A DNA stretch of 64,000 nt, taken from the NCBI RefSeq assembly GCF_009674485.1, contig NZ_WKJJ01000002.1, positions 124,001 to 188,000 on the forward strand, read 5' to 3'. The notes under the pieces are model-generated. The model was given only the letters and a program-made list of their open reading frames with translations. It was not told the origin of the DNA and made no database searches. Every line of letters starts with the position of its first letter. Positions within the stretch are counted from its first letter, which is position 1. Below, one piece after another: positions 29,260-37,198 of the stretch. Made by a program: the position numbers and the translations under genes. The stretch comes from Pseudoduganella rivuli (GTDB taxonomy: Bacteria > Pseudomonadota > Gammaproteobacteria > Burkholderiales > Burkholderiaceae_D).

Positions 29260-30408
29260 TTACCACTCCGCCACGGAACCATCGAAGTGGCGCCACAGCG
29301 GGTTGCGCCACTCGGGCGCATTGCGGCTCGCTTCGATGACTTTTTCTTCGTTGATGACCACGCCCAGGCCCGGCTTCGGCAGCGGCTTGATGTAGCCCTT
29401 GTCCAGGTGGAAGTCTTCAGGGTTCAACACGTAATCCAGCACTTCGCCACCCTTGTTGTAGTGGATGCCCATGCTTTGTTCCTGGATCACCGCGTTGTAC
29501 GAAATGAAGTCCACTTGCAGGCACGATGCCAGCGCGATCGGACCCAGCGGGCAATGCGGCGCCAGGGTCACGTCGTACGCTTCCGCCATGGCGGCGATTT
29601 TCACGCATTCCGTGATACCGCCGGCGTGCGACAAGTCCGGCTGCAGGATCGAAATGCCGCCGCGCTCGAACACGTGCTTGAACTCGAAGCGCGAATACAT
29701 CCGCTCGCCGGCCGCCAGCGGGATCGACGTGGCTTCCGCCAGGCGCGGATAGTATTCGGCCTGTTCCGCCAATACCGGTTCTTCGACGAACAGGGGGCGA
29801 TACGGTTCCAGTTCCTTCAACAGCACCTTGGCCATCGGCGCGGCCACGCGGCCGTGGAAGTCGATGCCGAACTCGATGTCGTTGCCAAAGGCTTCACGGA
29901 TTTCAGCAATGCGCGCCACGGCCGCGTCGACTTTCTTCGACGTGTCGACCAGGCCGAATTCCTCGGTGCCGTTCATCTTGAACGTATCGAAGCCGGCTTC
30001 GCGCAACGCCTGGATCCCGGCAATCACGTCCGCCGGGCGGTCGCCGCCAACCCAGCTGTAGGTTTTCATGCGGTCGCGCACCAGGCCGCCCAGCAATTCG
30101 TACACGGGCACGCCCAGCGCCTTGCCCTTGATGTCCCACAGCGCCTGGTCGATACCGGCCATTGCGCTCATCAGGATCGCGCCGCCGCGGTAAAAGCCGC
30201 CGCGGTACATCACTTGCCACAGGTCATTGATACGGCGCGGATCCTGGCCGATCAGGTAATGGCCGAATTCTTCAACGGCGGTTTCCACCGAGCGCGCCTT
30301 GCCTTCGATCACGGGTTCGCCCCAGCCGACGATACCCTCGTCGGTTTCGATCTTCAGCAACATCCAGCGCGGTGGAATACGGTAAGTGGTCAGCTTGGTG
30401 ATTTTCAT
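29260..30408 (-). CDS. dgoD: D-galactonate dehydratase
   Basis: Enolase-superfamily dehydratase of 382 residues turning D-galactonate into 2-keto-3-deoxygalactonate. The N-terminal capping domain starts [15 protein letters not shown]. The barrel carries the metal ligands in GIDFHGRV (Asp, with the catalytic His), LFVEEPV (Glu) and LAAGERMYS (Glu), and the second catalytic His in [14 protein letters not shown]. Length and motifs match characterised DgoD proteins. It is the first gene of the minus-strand dgo operon, behind a promoter region holding a CTATG-N9-CATAG box. Confidence 0.96.
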   Translation of the reverse strand: MKITKLTTYRIPPRWMLLKIETDEGIVGWGEPVIEGKARSVETAVEEFGHYLIGQDPRRINDLWQVMYRGGFYRGGAILMSAMAGIDQALWDIKGKALGVPVYELLGGLVRDRMKTYSWVGGDRPADVIAGIQALREAGFDTFKMNGTEEFGLVDTSKKVDAAVARIAEIREAFGNDIEFGIDFHGRVAAPMAKVLLKELEPYRPLFVEEPVLAEQAEYYPRLAEATSIPLAAGERMYSRFEFKHVFERGGISILQPDLSHAGGITECVKIAAMAEAYDVTLAPHCPLGPIALASCLQVDFISYNAVIQEQSMGIHYNKGGEVLDYVLNPEDFHLDKGYIKPLPKPGLGVVINEEKVIEASRNAPEWRNPLWRHFDGSVAEW

Positions 30409-30461
30409 GGCTTCATCAGAGGGGAAATTCGATGAAGCCAGTCTACGGTGGAGCGTAAATC

Positions 30462-30506
30462 CAGAAATATGTAACTTTTACGCCTGCCTATGCTGTTTTC
30501 ACATAG
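30462..30506 (-). promoter_or_regulatory. dgo operon promoter with CTATG-N9-CATAG operator
   Basis: The interrupted palindrome CTATGCTGTTTTCACATAG (plus strand, 30488-30506) lies where the -35 element would be. CAGAAATATG at 30462-30471 contains a -10-like CATATT on the minus strand, 16 bases from the operator. The same two elements, with 28 bases between equivalent starts, occur upstream of the GH35 gene. Predicted leader is about 50 bases. Confidence 0.6.
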
Positions 30507-30524
30507 CTCTCGGGCGCGCCCGGC

Positions 30525-32135
30525 TTATGCAATGGCCAATTTTGCAGCCCGGATGCCCCACCACGCCGCCTCTTCAAACACGGAAAAACCCGATAAATCC
30601 GCATGGGCAAACAAAATGGGCCCATCCACGTCGCGCAGCGCCTGCGCGCCCCGGTTGGACAGGAAGCCCGGCAGCGGCGCCGCCATCGCATGGCCGCGCA
30701 GCGTGATGTCGACCCGCTCGACGCACGGCGCAAACGCGGCGCCGTAAGCCGCGTGCAAATCGGCCGACGCCAGCGCCAGCAGCTCGGCAGGCGACGACGC
30801 CACCATCCAGCGCCGCGCCGAGACGGGCGTGCGGTCCGACAGTGCGACATAGGCGGAAAACACGGTCTTGGGCGGCGGCGTGACGCGGATATCCTGGTGC
30901 GTGGACACCACGAAGCCCAGTCCCGGTTCCTGGTACACCACGTTATCCCATGACAGCGGCACGTGCGGTTTCTCTTGCGGGAAGCGGTTGAGCAGGAAGT
31001 TCGCCACCAGCCACGGCGAATACACGGGGTTGTCGCGCTCCCCGTCATAGCCATACTGCGCGATGTTGTCGACCACGCGCGCCGCCACGTACAGCGGCAT
31101 GGCGCAAATGGCTTTACGGGCCCGCACCAGGTAGCTGACCGGCTTGTTGTTCTCCAGGCGGAAGCACAGCGCTTCCACGCCTTGCGCGTTTTTTTTCACC
31201 GACACCACGGTACCGGCATGCCGCCTGACGGCCGCCTTTTGTTCCAGGCCCGCGGCCAGCGGCTGCAAGCCGCCCGGCCACGTCAGCCACGCCCCATTCG
31301 ACGCATTGGCGGCCTGCCCCCAGCGGCTGCAGTAATAGTGCAATCCGGCCCACGCGGACACCTGGTCGTAGCGCGCGCCGTAATCGTCGCGGCAACAGTA
31401 ATTCAGGTACCAGTGCAGGGTGGGCGAGCGGTAGCCCTGCTGTTCCAGCCATGTTTTCAGCGTGATGCGGTCCAGCACCCGCCACTGCGGGTCTTGCGAC
31501 GACAGCACGGTCGGGAACACGAAGATGCGCTTGCCGTCGCTGCCGTGGGTTTGCCGCAGCTTGTCCACTTCGGCAAAGAAGCGCTTGTGCTCCGCCAGCT
31601 CCCACGCCGGCACGCCTTCCGTGGGAATAAAGCCTTCCTGCCACTGCCCCTGGTACAGCAGGCGTTCTTCCGGCGCGTGCAGCAGCCACCGTTCGTCGTA
31701 ATACGGCTTGTCCGCATACGGATCGCGTTCGATGATGCCGAGGTCAAACAGGATATCGCGCACGTGCGTCGATTCCGGCGACGGCAGCGGCAAATAATGG
31801 CCGCCGGTCGGGTATGCCAGGTCGCCGAACCGGCCGCCGGCGGCATTGCCGTACGGTTGCGGGCCGTCGACCATCAAGAAGTCGCCATGCCCCAGCTTAC
31901 GCAGCTTCCATGCGGCCGTCATGCCGGCAATACCGGAACCCAGGATGGCGACATCGGTGCGCAGGATTTCCGCCGGCGGCGGCAACGCCTTGCGGTCGCG
32001 CATGAAGTGGCCTTCATCGCGGCCCGGGTAGTGGATGGCGGGCGTGATTTCCTGCCAGCGCTGGAAGCCGGCCACGCTGCCCGCGGCCAGGGCACCGCTG
32101 GCCCCGGCCCAGACCAGGAAAGAGCGGCGTTCCAT
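30525..32135 (-). CDS. FAD-dependent amine-oxidase-like flavoprotein, probably exported
   Basis: A 536-residue flavoprotein with an N-terminal Tat-like signal (ERRSFLVWAGASGALAAG) and a dinucleotide-binding Rossmann motif (VAILGSGIAGMTAAWKLRK), then GGRFGDLAYPTGGHYLPLPS and a C-terminal FAD region (GPILFAHADLSGFSVFEEAAWWGIRAA). It resembles polyamine/amine oxidases and phytoene-desaturase-like proteins, but the substrate is not deducible. The ATG at 32135 overlaps the stop of the membrane spermidine-synthase gene by one base, so the pair is translationally coupled. That coupling, plus AdoMet decarboxylase in the divergent operon, suggests a polyamine-derived substrate; this is inference. Confidence 0.82.
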   Translation of the reverse strand: MERRSFLVWAGASGALAAGSVAGFQRWQEITPAIHYPGRDEGHFMRDRKALPPPAEILRTDVAILGSGIAGMTAAWKLRKLGHGDFLMVDGPQPYGNAAGGRFGDLAYPTGGHYLPLPSPESTHVRDILFDLGIIERDPYADKPYYDERWLLHAPEERLLYQGQWQEGFIPTEGVPAWELAEHKRFFAEVDKLRQTHGSDGKRIFVFPTVLSSQDPQWRVLDRITLKTWLEQQGYRSPTLHWYLNYCCRDDYGARYDQVSAWAGLHYYCSRWGQAANASNGAWLTWPGGLQPLAAGLEQKAAVRRHAGTVVSVKKNAQGVEALCFRLENNKPVSYLVRARKAICAMPLYVAARVVDNIAQYGYDGERDNPVYSPWLVANFLLNRFPQEKPHVPLSWDNVVYQEPGLGFVVSTHQDIRVTPPPKTVFSAYVALSDRTPVSARRWMVASSPAELLALASADLHAAYGAAFAPCVERVDITLRGHAMAAPLPGFLSNRGAQALRDVDGPILFAHADLSGFSVFEEAAWWGIRAAKLAIA

Positions 32136-33646
32136 CAGCGGATCACCTTGCGCCAATCCTGCTCGAATTCATGCACCAGCGATTGCGTATTGAGGCGGTT
32201 CGGCGCCATCTCCATGCGCTGCATATCGGGCGGGAACGCAAACATGGCGCGCGTGGTGTCGCCGTTCAGGTAACGCATCGGCAAGCGGTATTGGCCGGGC
32301 GGCTGGTAAGCCATCTGCGGCGACGCCAGGATAAAGCCCCATTCGCCGAACGACGGCACATAGGCGTGGTAGGGATACGTCTTCAGTCCCACGTCGCGCA
32401 AGGTGGCGTCAATGGTCCAGTAAGCATGCGGCGCAAAGAACGGCGACGTCGACTGCACGACGATCAGGCCATTGGCCGCCACGTGCTTTTTCACCATGCC
32501 ATAGAACGGCACCGAGTACAGCTTGCCCAGCGCGAAGCTGGACGGATCGGGGAAATCAATGATGACGGCGTCGAACATCTCGTCCGTGTTTTGCAGCCAG
32601 ATCGCCGCATCGGCATTGATGACGCGGGCGCGGGGGTTGCGGAACGACCCGCCGTTCAATTTCACCAGTTCGTCGCGCGTGGTGAAGGCGCCTGTCATGG
32701 CGGGGTCCAGGTCGACCAGCGTCACCTGTTCGACGTTCGGATAGCGCAGGATTTCCCGCAGCGCCAGCCCGTCGCCGCCGCCCAGCACTAGTACCTTTTT
32801 CGCCCACGGCAACGCCTCCAGCGCCGGGTGCACCAGCGCTTCGTGGTAACGGTATTCGTCGCGCGACGAGAATTGCAGGTTGCCGTTGATGTACAGCCGC
32901 AAATCGTCTTTCCAGCGCGTGATCACGAGGCGCTGGTAGGGCGTGGTGGTGGAATACACGATTTCATCGCCAAACAGCCCGTGTTCGCCCCAGTGCGTCA
33001 TGCGGTCCGCGCCGATGAATCCCGCCACCAGCACGCCCATCACGGAGGCGGCGCGCAGCACGCGGCCGGACAGGTTCGCCAGTTCGGTGCGAAACACATA
33101 AATGGTCCAGCAAGCCACGCCGACATTGAGCATGCCAAACAAAAAACCCGTGCGCACCAGCCCCAGGTGGGGCGCCAGCACCAGCGGGAACAGCAGGGAC
33201 ACGGCCAGCGCCCCCAGGTAATCGAAGGTCAGCACGCGGCTCACCAGTTCATTGAATTCCGTCTTGCGCTCGTTCAGCGCGCGCATCACCAGCGGCACTT
33301 CCATGCCCACCAGCGCGCCCACCATGAACACCATCACGTACAGCAGCGCGCGGAACGGCGCCGCCATCCACGCAAATGTCAGGAACAGCACGGCGGCCGA
33401 CACGCCGCCGATCAGGCCGACCGCCAGTTCGATGTCGACAAAGCGCCCAAGCACGTCGTCATCCTTCACGTATTTCGACACGTGGGCGCCCACGCCCATG
33501 GCAAACAGATAACAGCCAATAATGGTGGAGAACTGCAGCACGGAATCGCCCAGCAGGTAGCTGGACAGCGCGCCGGCAATCAATTCGTAGGCCAGTCCAC
33601 AGGAGGCGACAACGAAGACGGACAGGATCAGAATTCTTTTTGTCAT
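32135..33646 (-). CDS. Membrane-fused spermidine synthase-like aminopropyltransferase
   Basis: A 503-residue protein. The N-terminal part (about 1-215) has roughly six or seven membrane helices. The C-terminal part (about 225-500) is a spermidine-synthase-type domain with TPYQRLVITR, YINGNLQFSSRDEYRYHEALVHP, AdoMet-type loop VLVLGGGDGLALREIL, VDLDPAM and VIIDFPDPSS. Soluble spermidine synthases are about half this length; the membrane fusion suggests the aminopropyl group is delivered at the membrane, to polyamine or another acceptor. It faces the DUF350 gene across only 55 bases and is coupled to the flavoprotein gene. Confidence 0.9.
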   Translation of the reverse strand: MTKRILILSVFVVASCGLAYELIAGALSSYLLGDSVLQFSTIIGCYLFAMGVGAHVSKYVKDDDVLGRFVDIELAVGLIGGVSAAVLFLTFAWMAAPFRALLYVMVFMVGALVGMEVPLVMRALNERKTEFNELVSRVLTFDYLGALAVSLLFPLVLAPHLGLVRTGFLFGMLNVGVACWTIYVFRTELANLSGRVLRAASVMGVLVAGFIGADRMTHWGEHGLFGDEIVYSTTTPYQRLVITRWKDDLRLYINGNLQFSSRDEYRYHEALVHPALEALPWAKKVLVLGGGDGLALREILRYPNVEQVTLVDLDPAMTGAFTTRDELVKLNGGSFRNPRARVINADAAIWLQNTDEMFDAVIIDFPDPSSFALGKLYSVPFYGMVKKHVAANGLIVVQSTSPFFAPHAYWTIDATLRDVGLKTYPYHAYVPSFGEWGFILASPQMAYQPPGQYRLPMRYLNGDTTRAMFAFPPDMQRMEMAPNRLNTQSLVHEFEQDWRKVIR

Positions 33647-33667
33647 CAGGTATTTCTGTTCTAATAT
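33640..33667 (+). promoter_or_regulatory. Promoter of the DUF350–SPFH–DUF4178–speH operon
   Basis: TTGTCA (33640-33645) and TAATAT (33662-33667) are separated by 16 bases. The -35 overlaps the first codons of the divergent spermidine-synthase-like gene, so the two operons share a very compact control region and probably interfere with or co-regulate each other. Confidence 0.55.
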
Positions 33668-33701
33668 TGTCAGTATTACAGGATACTATCCGAGGAATGC
33701 C

Positions 33702-34088
33702 GTGCCGCCCATCCTAAACTATGCGATCCACCTGTTCCTGGCCGCGCTGCTGCTGGTCATGTTCTTTGCGATCTACACGCGCATCACGCCCTACGATGAA
33801 GTGCTGCTGATCCGCCAGGGCAACCCGGCGGCGGCCTTGTCGCTGGGCGGGGCGCTGATCGGTTTTTCACTGACCATCGCATCGAGCCTGGTGCATACGG
33901 CGAATTACGAGCAATTCTTCCTGTGGGCGTTCGGCGCCATGGCGGTGCAGGTGCTGGCGTATTTCGTCACCTCGCATATGCTGAAGATGTCGCGCGACCA
34001 TATCGAGAACGGCAATGCCGCGTATGGCGGCTTGCTGGGCGCGATTTCGCTCTCGATCGGCGCCATCAACGCCGCCTGCATTTCCTGA
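33702..34088 (+). CDS. DUF350 membrane protein
   Basis: A 128-residue inner-membrane protein with four predicted helices (about 6-26, 45-64, 71-90, 104-125), matching the DUF350 (YjfL-like) family. The start is GTG 33702, supported by GAGG just upstream; the nearby ATG at 33697 is in another frame. Function is unknown, but DUF350 genes elsewhere neighbour spermidine-synthase-like, SPFH and DUF4178 genes, as here. It is first in a plus-strand operon and is followed by the SPFH gene after 28 bases. Confidence 0.82.
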   Translation: MPPILNYAIHLFLAALLLVMFFAIYTRITPYDEVLLIRQGNPAAALSLGGALIGFSLTIASSLVHTANYEQFFLWAFGAMAVQVLAYFVTSHMLKMSRDHIENGNAAYGGLLGAISLSIGAINAACIS

Positions 34089-34116
34089 AACCCTACTGAC
34101 TTTGAAGGACACCATC

Positions 34117-35172
34117 ATGGGCCTCGGCAGCTTTATCAAGAAGCAGTTTATAGACGTCATCCAGTGGACGGAAGACCAGGAAGGCGTACTGGCATGGCGC
34201 TTCCCCATGCAAGACCAGGAAATCCAGAACGGCGGCGTGCTGGTGGTGCGCGAATCGCAGGTGGCGGTCTTCGTCAACGAAGGCCAGATCGCCGACGTGT
34301 TCGGCCCCGGCACGCACAAGCTGACCACGCAAACCCTGCCCGTGCTGACCAACCTGAAAAACTGGGACAAGCTGTTCGATTCCCCGTTCAAGTCGGACGT
34401 GTATTTCTTCAGCACCCGGGTGCAGACCGGCCGCAAATGGGGTACGCAGCAGCCGATCACGATCCGCGACAAGGATTTCGACATGATCCGCGTGCGCGCC
34501 TTCGGCATGTACTCGTACCGCGTGGCCGATCCCCGCAAGTTTTACACGGAGCTGTCCGGCACGCGTGAGCTCTACACGCGCGACAACGTCGAAGACCAGC
34601 TGCGCGGCATCCTGATGGCGACCATGGCCAGCTCGCTGGGTGCCTCCAACGTGGCCTTCCTCGACATGGCGGCCAACCAGGCGCTGATGGCGCAGCAGGT
34701 GCGCGGCGACCTGGCCGACGCTTTTGCCCGCTATGGCGTGGGACTCGATGAATTCAACGTGGCCAGTGTCAGCCTGCCGGAAGAATTGCAGGCCGCGCTG
34801 GACCAGCGCATTTCCGCCGGCATGAAGGGCAGCCTGGGCGCCGACAAGATGGCCGGCTACACCAAGTTCCAGGTCGCCGATGCGATCCCGCTGGCGGCGC
34901 AAAACGAAGGCGGCATTGCCGGTATCGGCGCGGGCCTGGGTGCGGGCGTCACGCTGGGCCAGGCGATCGGGCAGGTGGTGGGCGCCTCGCTGGCTCCGGC
35001 ATCGCCGCAGGCCGCGCCTGCCGCGGCAGCTCCCGCAGCGGCTCCTGCCTCGGCGGAAGACGATATCGAAGCGCGCCTGGGCAAGCTGAAAGGCTTGCTG
35101 GACAAGGGTTTGATCTCGGCCGCCGACTACGACACGGCCAAGTCGGAACTGTTGAAGAAACTGATAGGTTAA
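34117..35172 (+). CDS. SPFH/band-7 domain protein with C-terminal SHOCT
   Basis: A 351-residue protein of the SPFH group once named after viral virion-core/antifreeze proteins. It begins MGLGSFIKKQFIDVIQW, with the SPFH-type core over about 20-230 (ESQVAVFVNEGQIADVFGPGTHKL, TIRDKDFDMIRVRAFGMYSYRV). A Gly-rich segment, then an Ala/Pro linker, leads to a C-terminal SHOCT motif (DDIEARLGKLKGLLDKGLIS), a short oligomerisation helix pair. AAGGA at 34105-34109 fixes the ATG. Members form membrane-associated oligomeric scaffolds; here it likely organises its operon partners at the membrane. Confidence 0.85.
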   Translation: MGLGSFIKKQFIDVIQWTEDQEGVLAWRFPMQDQEIQNGGVLVVRESQVAVFVNEGQIADVFGPGTHKLTTQTLPVLTNLKNWDKLFDSPFKSDVYFFSTRVQTGRKWGTQQPITIRDKDFDMIRVRAFGMYSYRVADPRKFYTELSGTRELYTRDNVEDQLRGILMATMASSLGASNVAFLDMAANQALMAQQVRGDLADAFARYGVGLDEFNVASVSLPEELQAALDQRISAGMKGSLGADKMAGYTKFQVADAIPLAAQNEGGIAGIGAGLGAGVTLGQAIGQVVGASLAPASPQAAPAAAAPAAAPASAEDDIEARLGKLKGLLDKGLISAADYDTAKSELLKKLIG

Positions 35173-35181
35173 TTTCCGCCC

Positions 35182-36636
35182 ATGCAGATAGTTGCCTGCC
35201 CCAGCTGCGGCGCGGAAGTCACGTTCCGCTCGCATGCGTCCGTCATGGCCGTGTGCGAGTACTGCAATACCAGCGTCCTCAAGGATGCGGATTCGGTCAA
35301 GGACATGGGCAGGATGTCCGCCGTGCTGGAAGATTACTCGCCAGTCCAGATCAACACGTCCGGCGTGCTGGGCGGCCGCCACTTCACCGTGGTGGGCCGC
35401 ATCCAGCTGCAATACAGCGCCGGCATGTGGAACGAGTGGTACCTGCTGTTCGACGACGGCGCGACCGGATGGCTGGGCGATTCGTCCGGCCAGTTCGTCT
35501 TCACCACCCCGCGCCAGACGGCTGGCGCATTGCCTTCGTTTGACAGCCTGTCGCCCGGCAGTTTCACCACCGTGGAAGGACGCCGCTATACGGTGGCCGA
35601 AGTGCGCACCGCGCAATGCATTGGCGGCCAGGGTGAATTGCCGTTCAAGGTGGGCGACGGGTGGCGCGCGCAGGTGGCCGATTTGCGCGACGGCGGCAGC
35701 TTTGCCACGCTCGATTATTCGGATGGCGCAGTGCCCACCGTGTACACCGGCGTGTCCGTCACGCTGGATAGCATGCAGTGCCAGCTGCTGCGCGACGATG
35801 ACGAAATCCGCCGCACCACAGGACGCCACCGGGGCAAGCTCACGGCGCTCGATTGCCCGTCCTGCGGCGGCCCCATCAAATACCTGCCCGGCCTGACGTC
35901 GACCTTGCTGTGCCCTTCCTGCCATGCGCAACTCGATGCGGCCAGCCCGAAAGTGCAGGTGCTGCAAGCGGGCGAGCGGCTGGAAGCCATGCGACCATCG
36001 CTGGAACTGGGCGCCATGGCGCGCATGAACCAGCAGGAATTCCGCGTCACGGGCTTCATGGTGCGCGAAGACGATGAAGGCACGCGCTGGACCGAATACC
36101 TGATGTACGGGAACCGCTCGGGCTTTTCGTGGCTGGTGGAGACGGACGAGGGCTGGTACCGCGCCAACGTGATGTCCGAGTGGCCAAGCTGGGACGGCGG
36201 CGACTATGCGCGGCAGGACAAGGCATCGTTCAAGAAGCTGTACAGCTATGGCGCGCGGGTGGTCTACGCGGCGGGCGCGTTCAACTGGAAAGTGCAGGCG
36301 GGCGACACGGTGCACGTGACGGAGTTCGAACAGGGGCAGGTGCGGCTGGCCGCCGAACTGGCACAGGAAGAGTTGACGTGGTCGCGCTCCACGCCGGTGC
36401 CATACGACCAATTGAAGGCGCTGTTCGGCACGTCGCTGCGCGGCAAGGAGCCCGCGCCGAAAACACGGTCCGGCAGCCCGAAAAGCACGGCCAAGAAAGC
36501 CATCATGGTGATGCTCGCGCTGAACCTGGTGCCGATCCTGCTGTCGTTCAGCGGCGCGTTCTTTTATAACCTGATCGGCGCGCTGGCGATTTTCCTGCCC
36601 GCGCTGTTCATCGAATCGCAAGGCAAGGATCAATAA
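35182..36636 (+). CDS. DUF4178 protein with two zinc ribbons and C-terminal membrane helix
   Basis: A 484-residue protein with an internal duplication. Each half starts with a zinc-ribbon-like Cys set (CPSCGAEV...CEYCNTS near the N-terminus; CPSCGGPI...CPSCHAQL at about 230-255) followed by a DUF4178 beta domain (WNEWYLLFDDGATGWLGDSSG in the first, RWTEYLMYGNRSGFSWLVE in the second). One or two hydrophobic helices lie near the C-terminus (about 435-475). No enzymatic motif is visible. It starts 9 bases after the SPFH gene and its stop overlaps the next ATG as TAATG, tying it to the polyamine-linked operon. Confidence 0.85.
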   Translation: MQIVACPSCGAEVTFRSHASVMAVCEYCNTSVLKDADSVKDMGRMSAVLEDYSPVQINTSGVLGGRHFTVVGRIQLQYSAGMWNEWYLLFDDGATGWLGDSSGQFVFTTPRQTAGALPSFDSLSPGSFTTVEGRRYTVAEVRTAQCIGGQGELPFKVGDGWRAQVADLRDGGSFATLDYSDGAVPTVYTGVSVTLDSMQCQLLRDDDEIRRTTGRHRGKLTALDCPSCGGPIKYLPGLTSTLLCPSCHAQLDAASPKVQVLQAGERLEAMRPSLELGAMARMNQQEFRVTGFMVREDDEGTRWTEYLMYGNRSGFSWLVETDEGWYRANVMSEWPSWDGGDYARQDKASFKKLYSYGARVVYAAGAFNWKVQAGDTVHVTEFEQGQVRLAAELAQEELTWSRSTPVPYDQLKALFGTSLRGKEPAPKTRSGSPKSTAKKAIMVMLALNLVPILLSFSGAFFYNLIGALAIFLPALFIESQGKDQ

Positions 36637-36818
36637 TGGGCCGCTACACCTTGTACGTGGTTGTCGTGCTGGCGGTGACCACCATCAGCAGCTGGACCCA
36701 TATGCTGAGCAGCTTTGCCTCCTCGTCCGGCAGCGGCTCGAGCTGGAGCTCGCATTCGGGCGGCGGCGGCAGTTATGGCGGCGGCTACAGCGGCGGCGGG
36801 GGCGGAGGCCACAAGTAA
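36636..36818 (+). CDS. Small membrane peptide with Gly/Ser-rich tail
   Basis: A 60-residue peptide: one N-terminal hydrophobic helix (about 5-18), then a Ser- and Gly-rich tail with a few Tyr and Trp residues, ending in a run of six Gly and HK. One-base overlaps with both neighbours (TAATG upstream and downstream) support real translation in the operon. Similar tails occur on small secreted or membrane proteins next to SPFH and DUF4178 genes. I do not recognise a characterised family; it may be a flexible membrane-anchored linker or signal. Confidence 0.7.
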   Translation: MGRYTLYVVVVLAVTTISSWTHMLSSFASSSGSGSSWSSHSGGGGSYGGGYSGGGGGGHK

Positions 36819-37198
36819 TGGTGCATTTGCCGCGCGGGCAGCACGTGCTGGCGGATTTGTCCGGCATCGATGCGGACAAGCTGGCCAGTTGCGACGCCAT
36901 CGAACGCCTGTTGCGCGCGGCAGCCGAAGCGGCGGGCGCGCACGTGCTGCACAGCCATTTCCACGGCTTCGGCCCCGGCCAGGGCGTGACGGGCGTCGCA
37001 CTGCTGGCCGAGTCGCACATTTCCATCCACACTTGGCCGGAACACGGCTACGCGGCCGCCGACATCTTCATGTGCGGCGATGCGCGGCCGGAATTGGCGT
37101 TGCAGGTGCTGCGGTCCGCACTGGCGCCGGAGGCGATCCGCGTGCAGACCATCGAGCGCAAGCCGGACGTTACAGCTTGTACGACACCCCCACATTAA
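36818..37198 (+). CDS. speH: S-adenosylmethionine decarboxylase proenzyme
   Basis: A 126-residue prokaryotic class 1 AdoMet decarboxylase, making the aminopropyl donor for polyamine synthesis. The self-cleavage site is visible: AESHISIHTWPEHGYAA, with cleavage before Ser66 that becomes the pyruvoyl group; His71 and Cys86 (FMCGD) match the known catalytic residues. It is last in the DUF350–SPFH–DUF4178 operon and supplies decarboxylated AdoMet for the membrane aminopropyltransferase encoded divergently. Its last 29 bases overlap the 3' end of the convergent TonB-receptor gene. Confidence 0.93.
   Translation: MVHLPRGQHVLADLSGIDADKLASCDAIERLLRAAAEAAGAHVLHSHFHGFGPGQGVTGVALLAESHISIHTWPEHGYAAADIFMCGDARPELALQVLRSALAPEAIRVQTIERKPDVTACTTPPH

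Noticed and set aside
34093..36633. A minus-strand open frame of 846 codons opposite the SPFH and DUF4178 genes
   Set aside because: No recognisable domain, Arg/His-rich composition, and fully opposite two well-supported genes with good ribosome sites.
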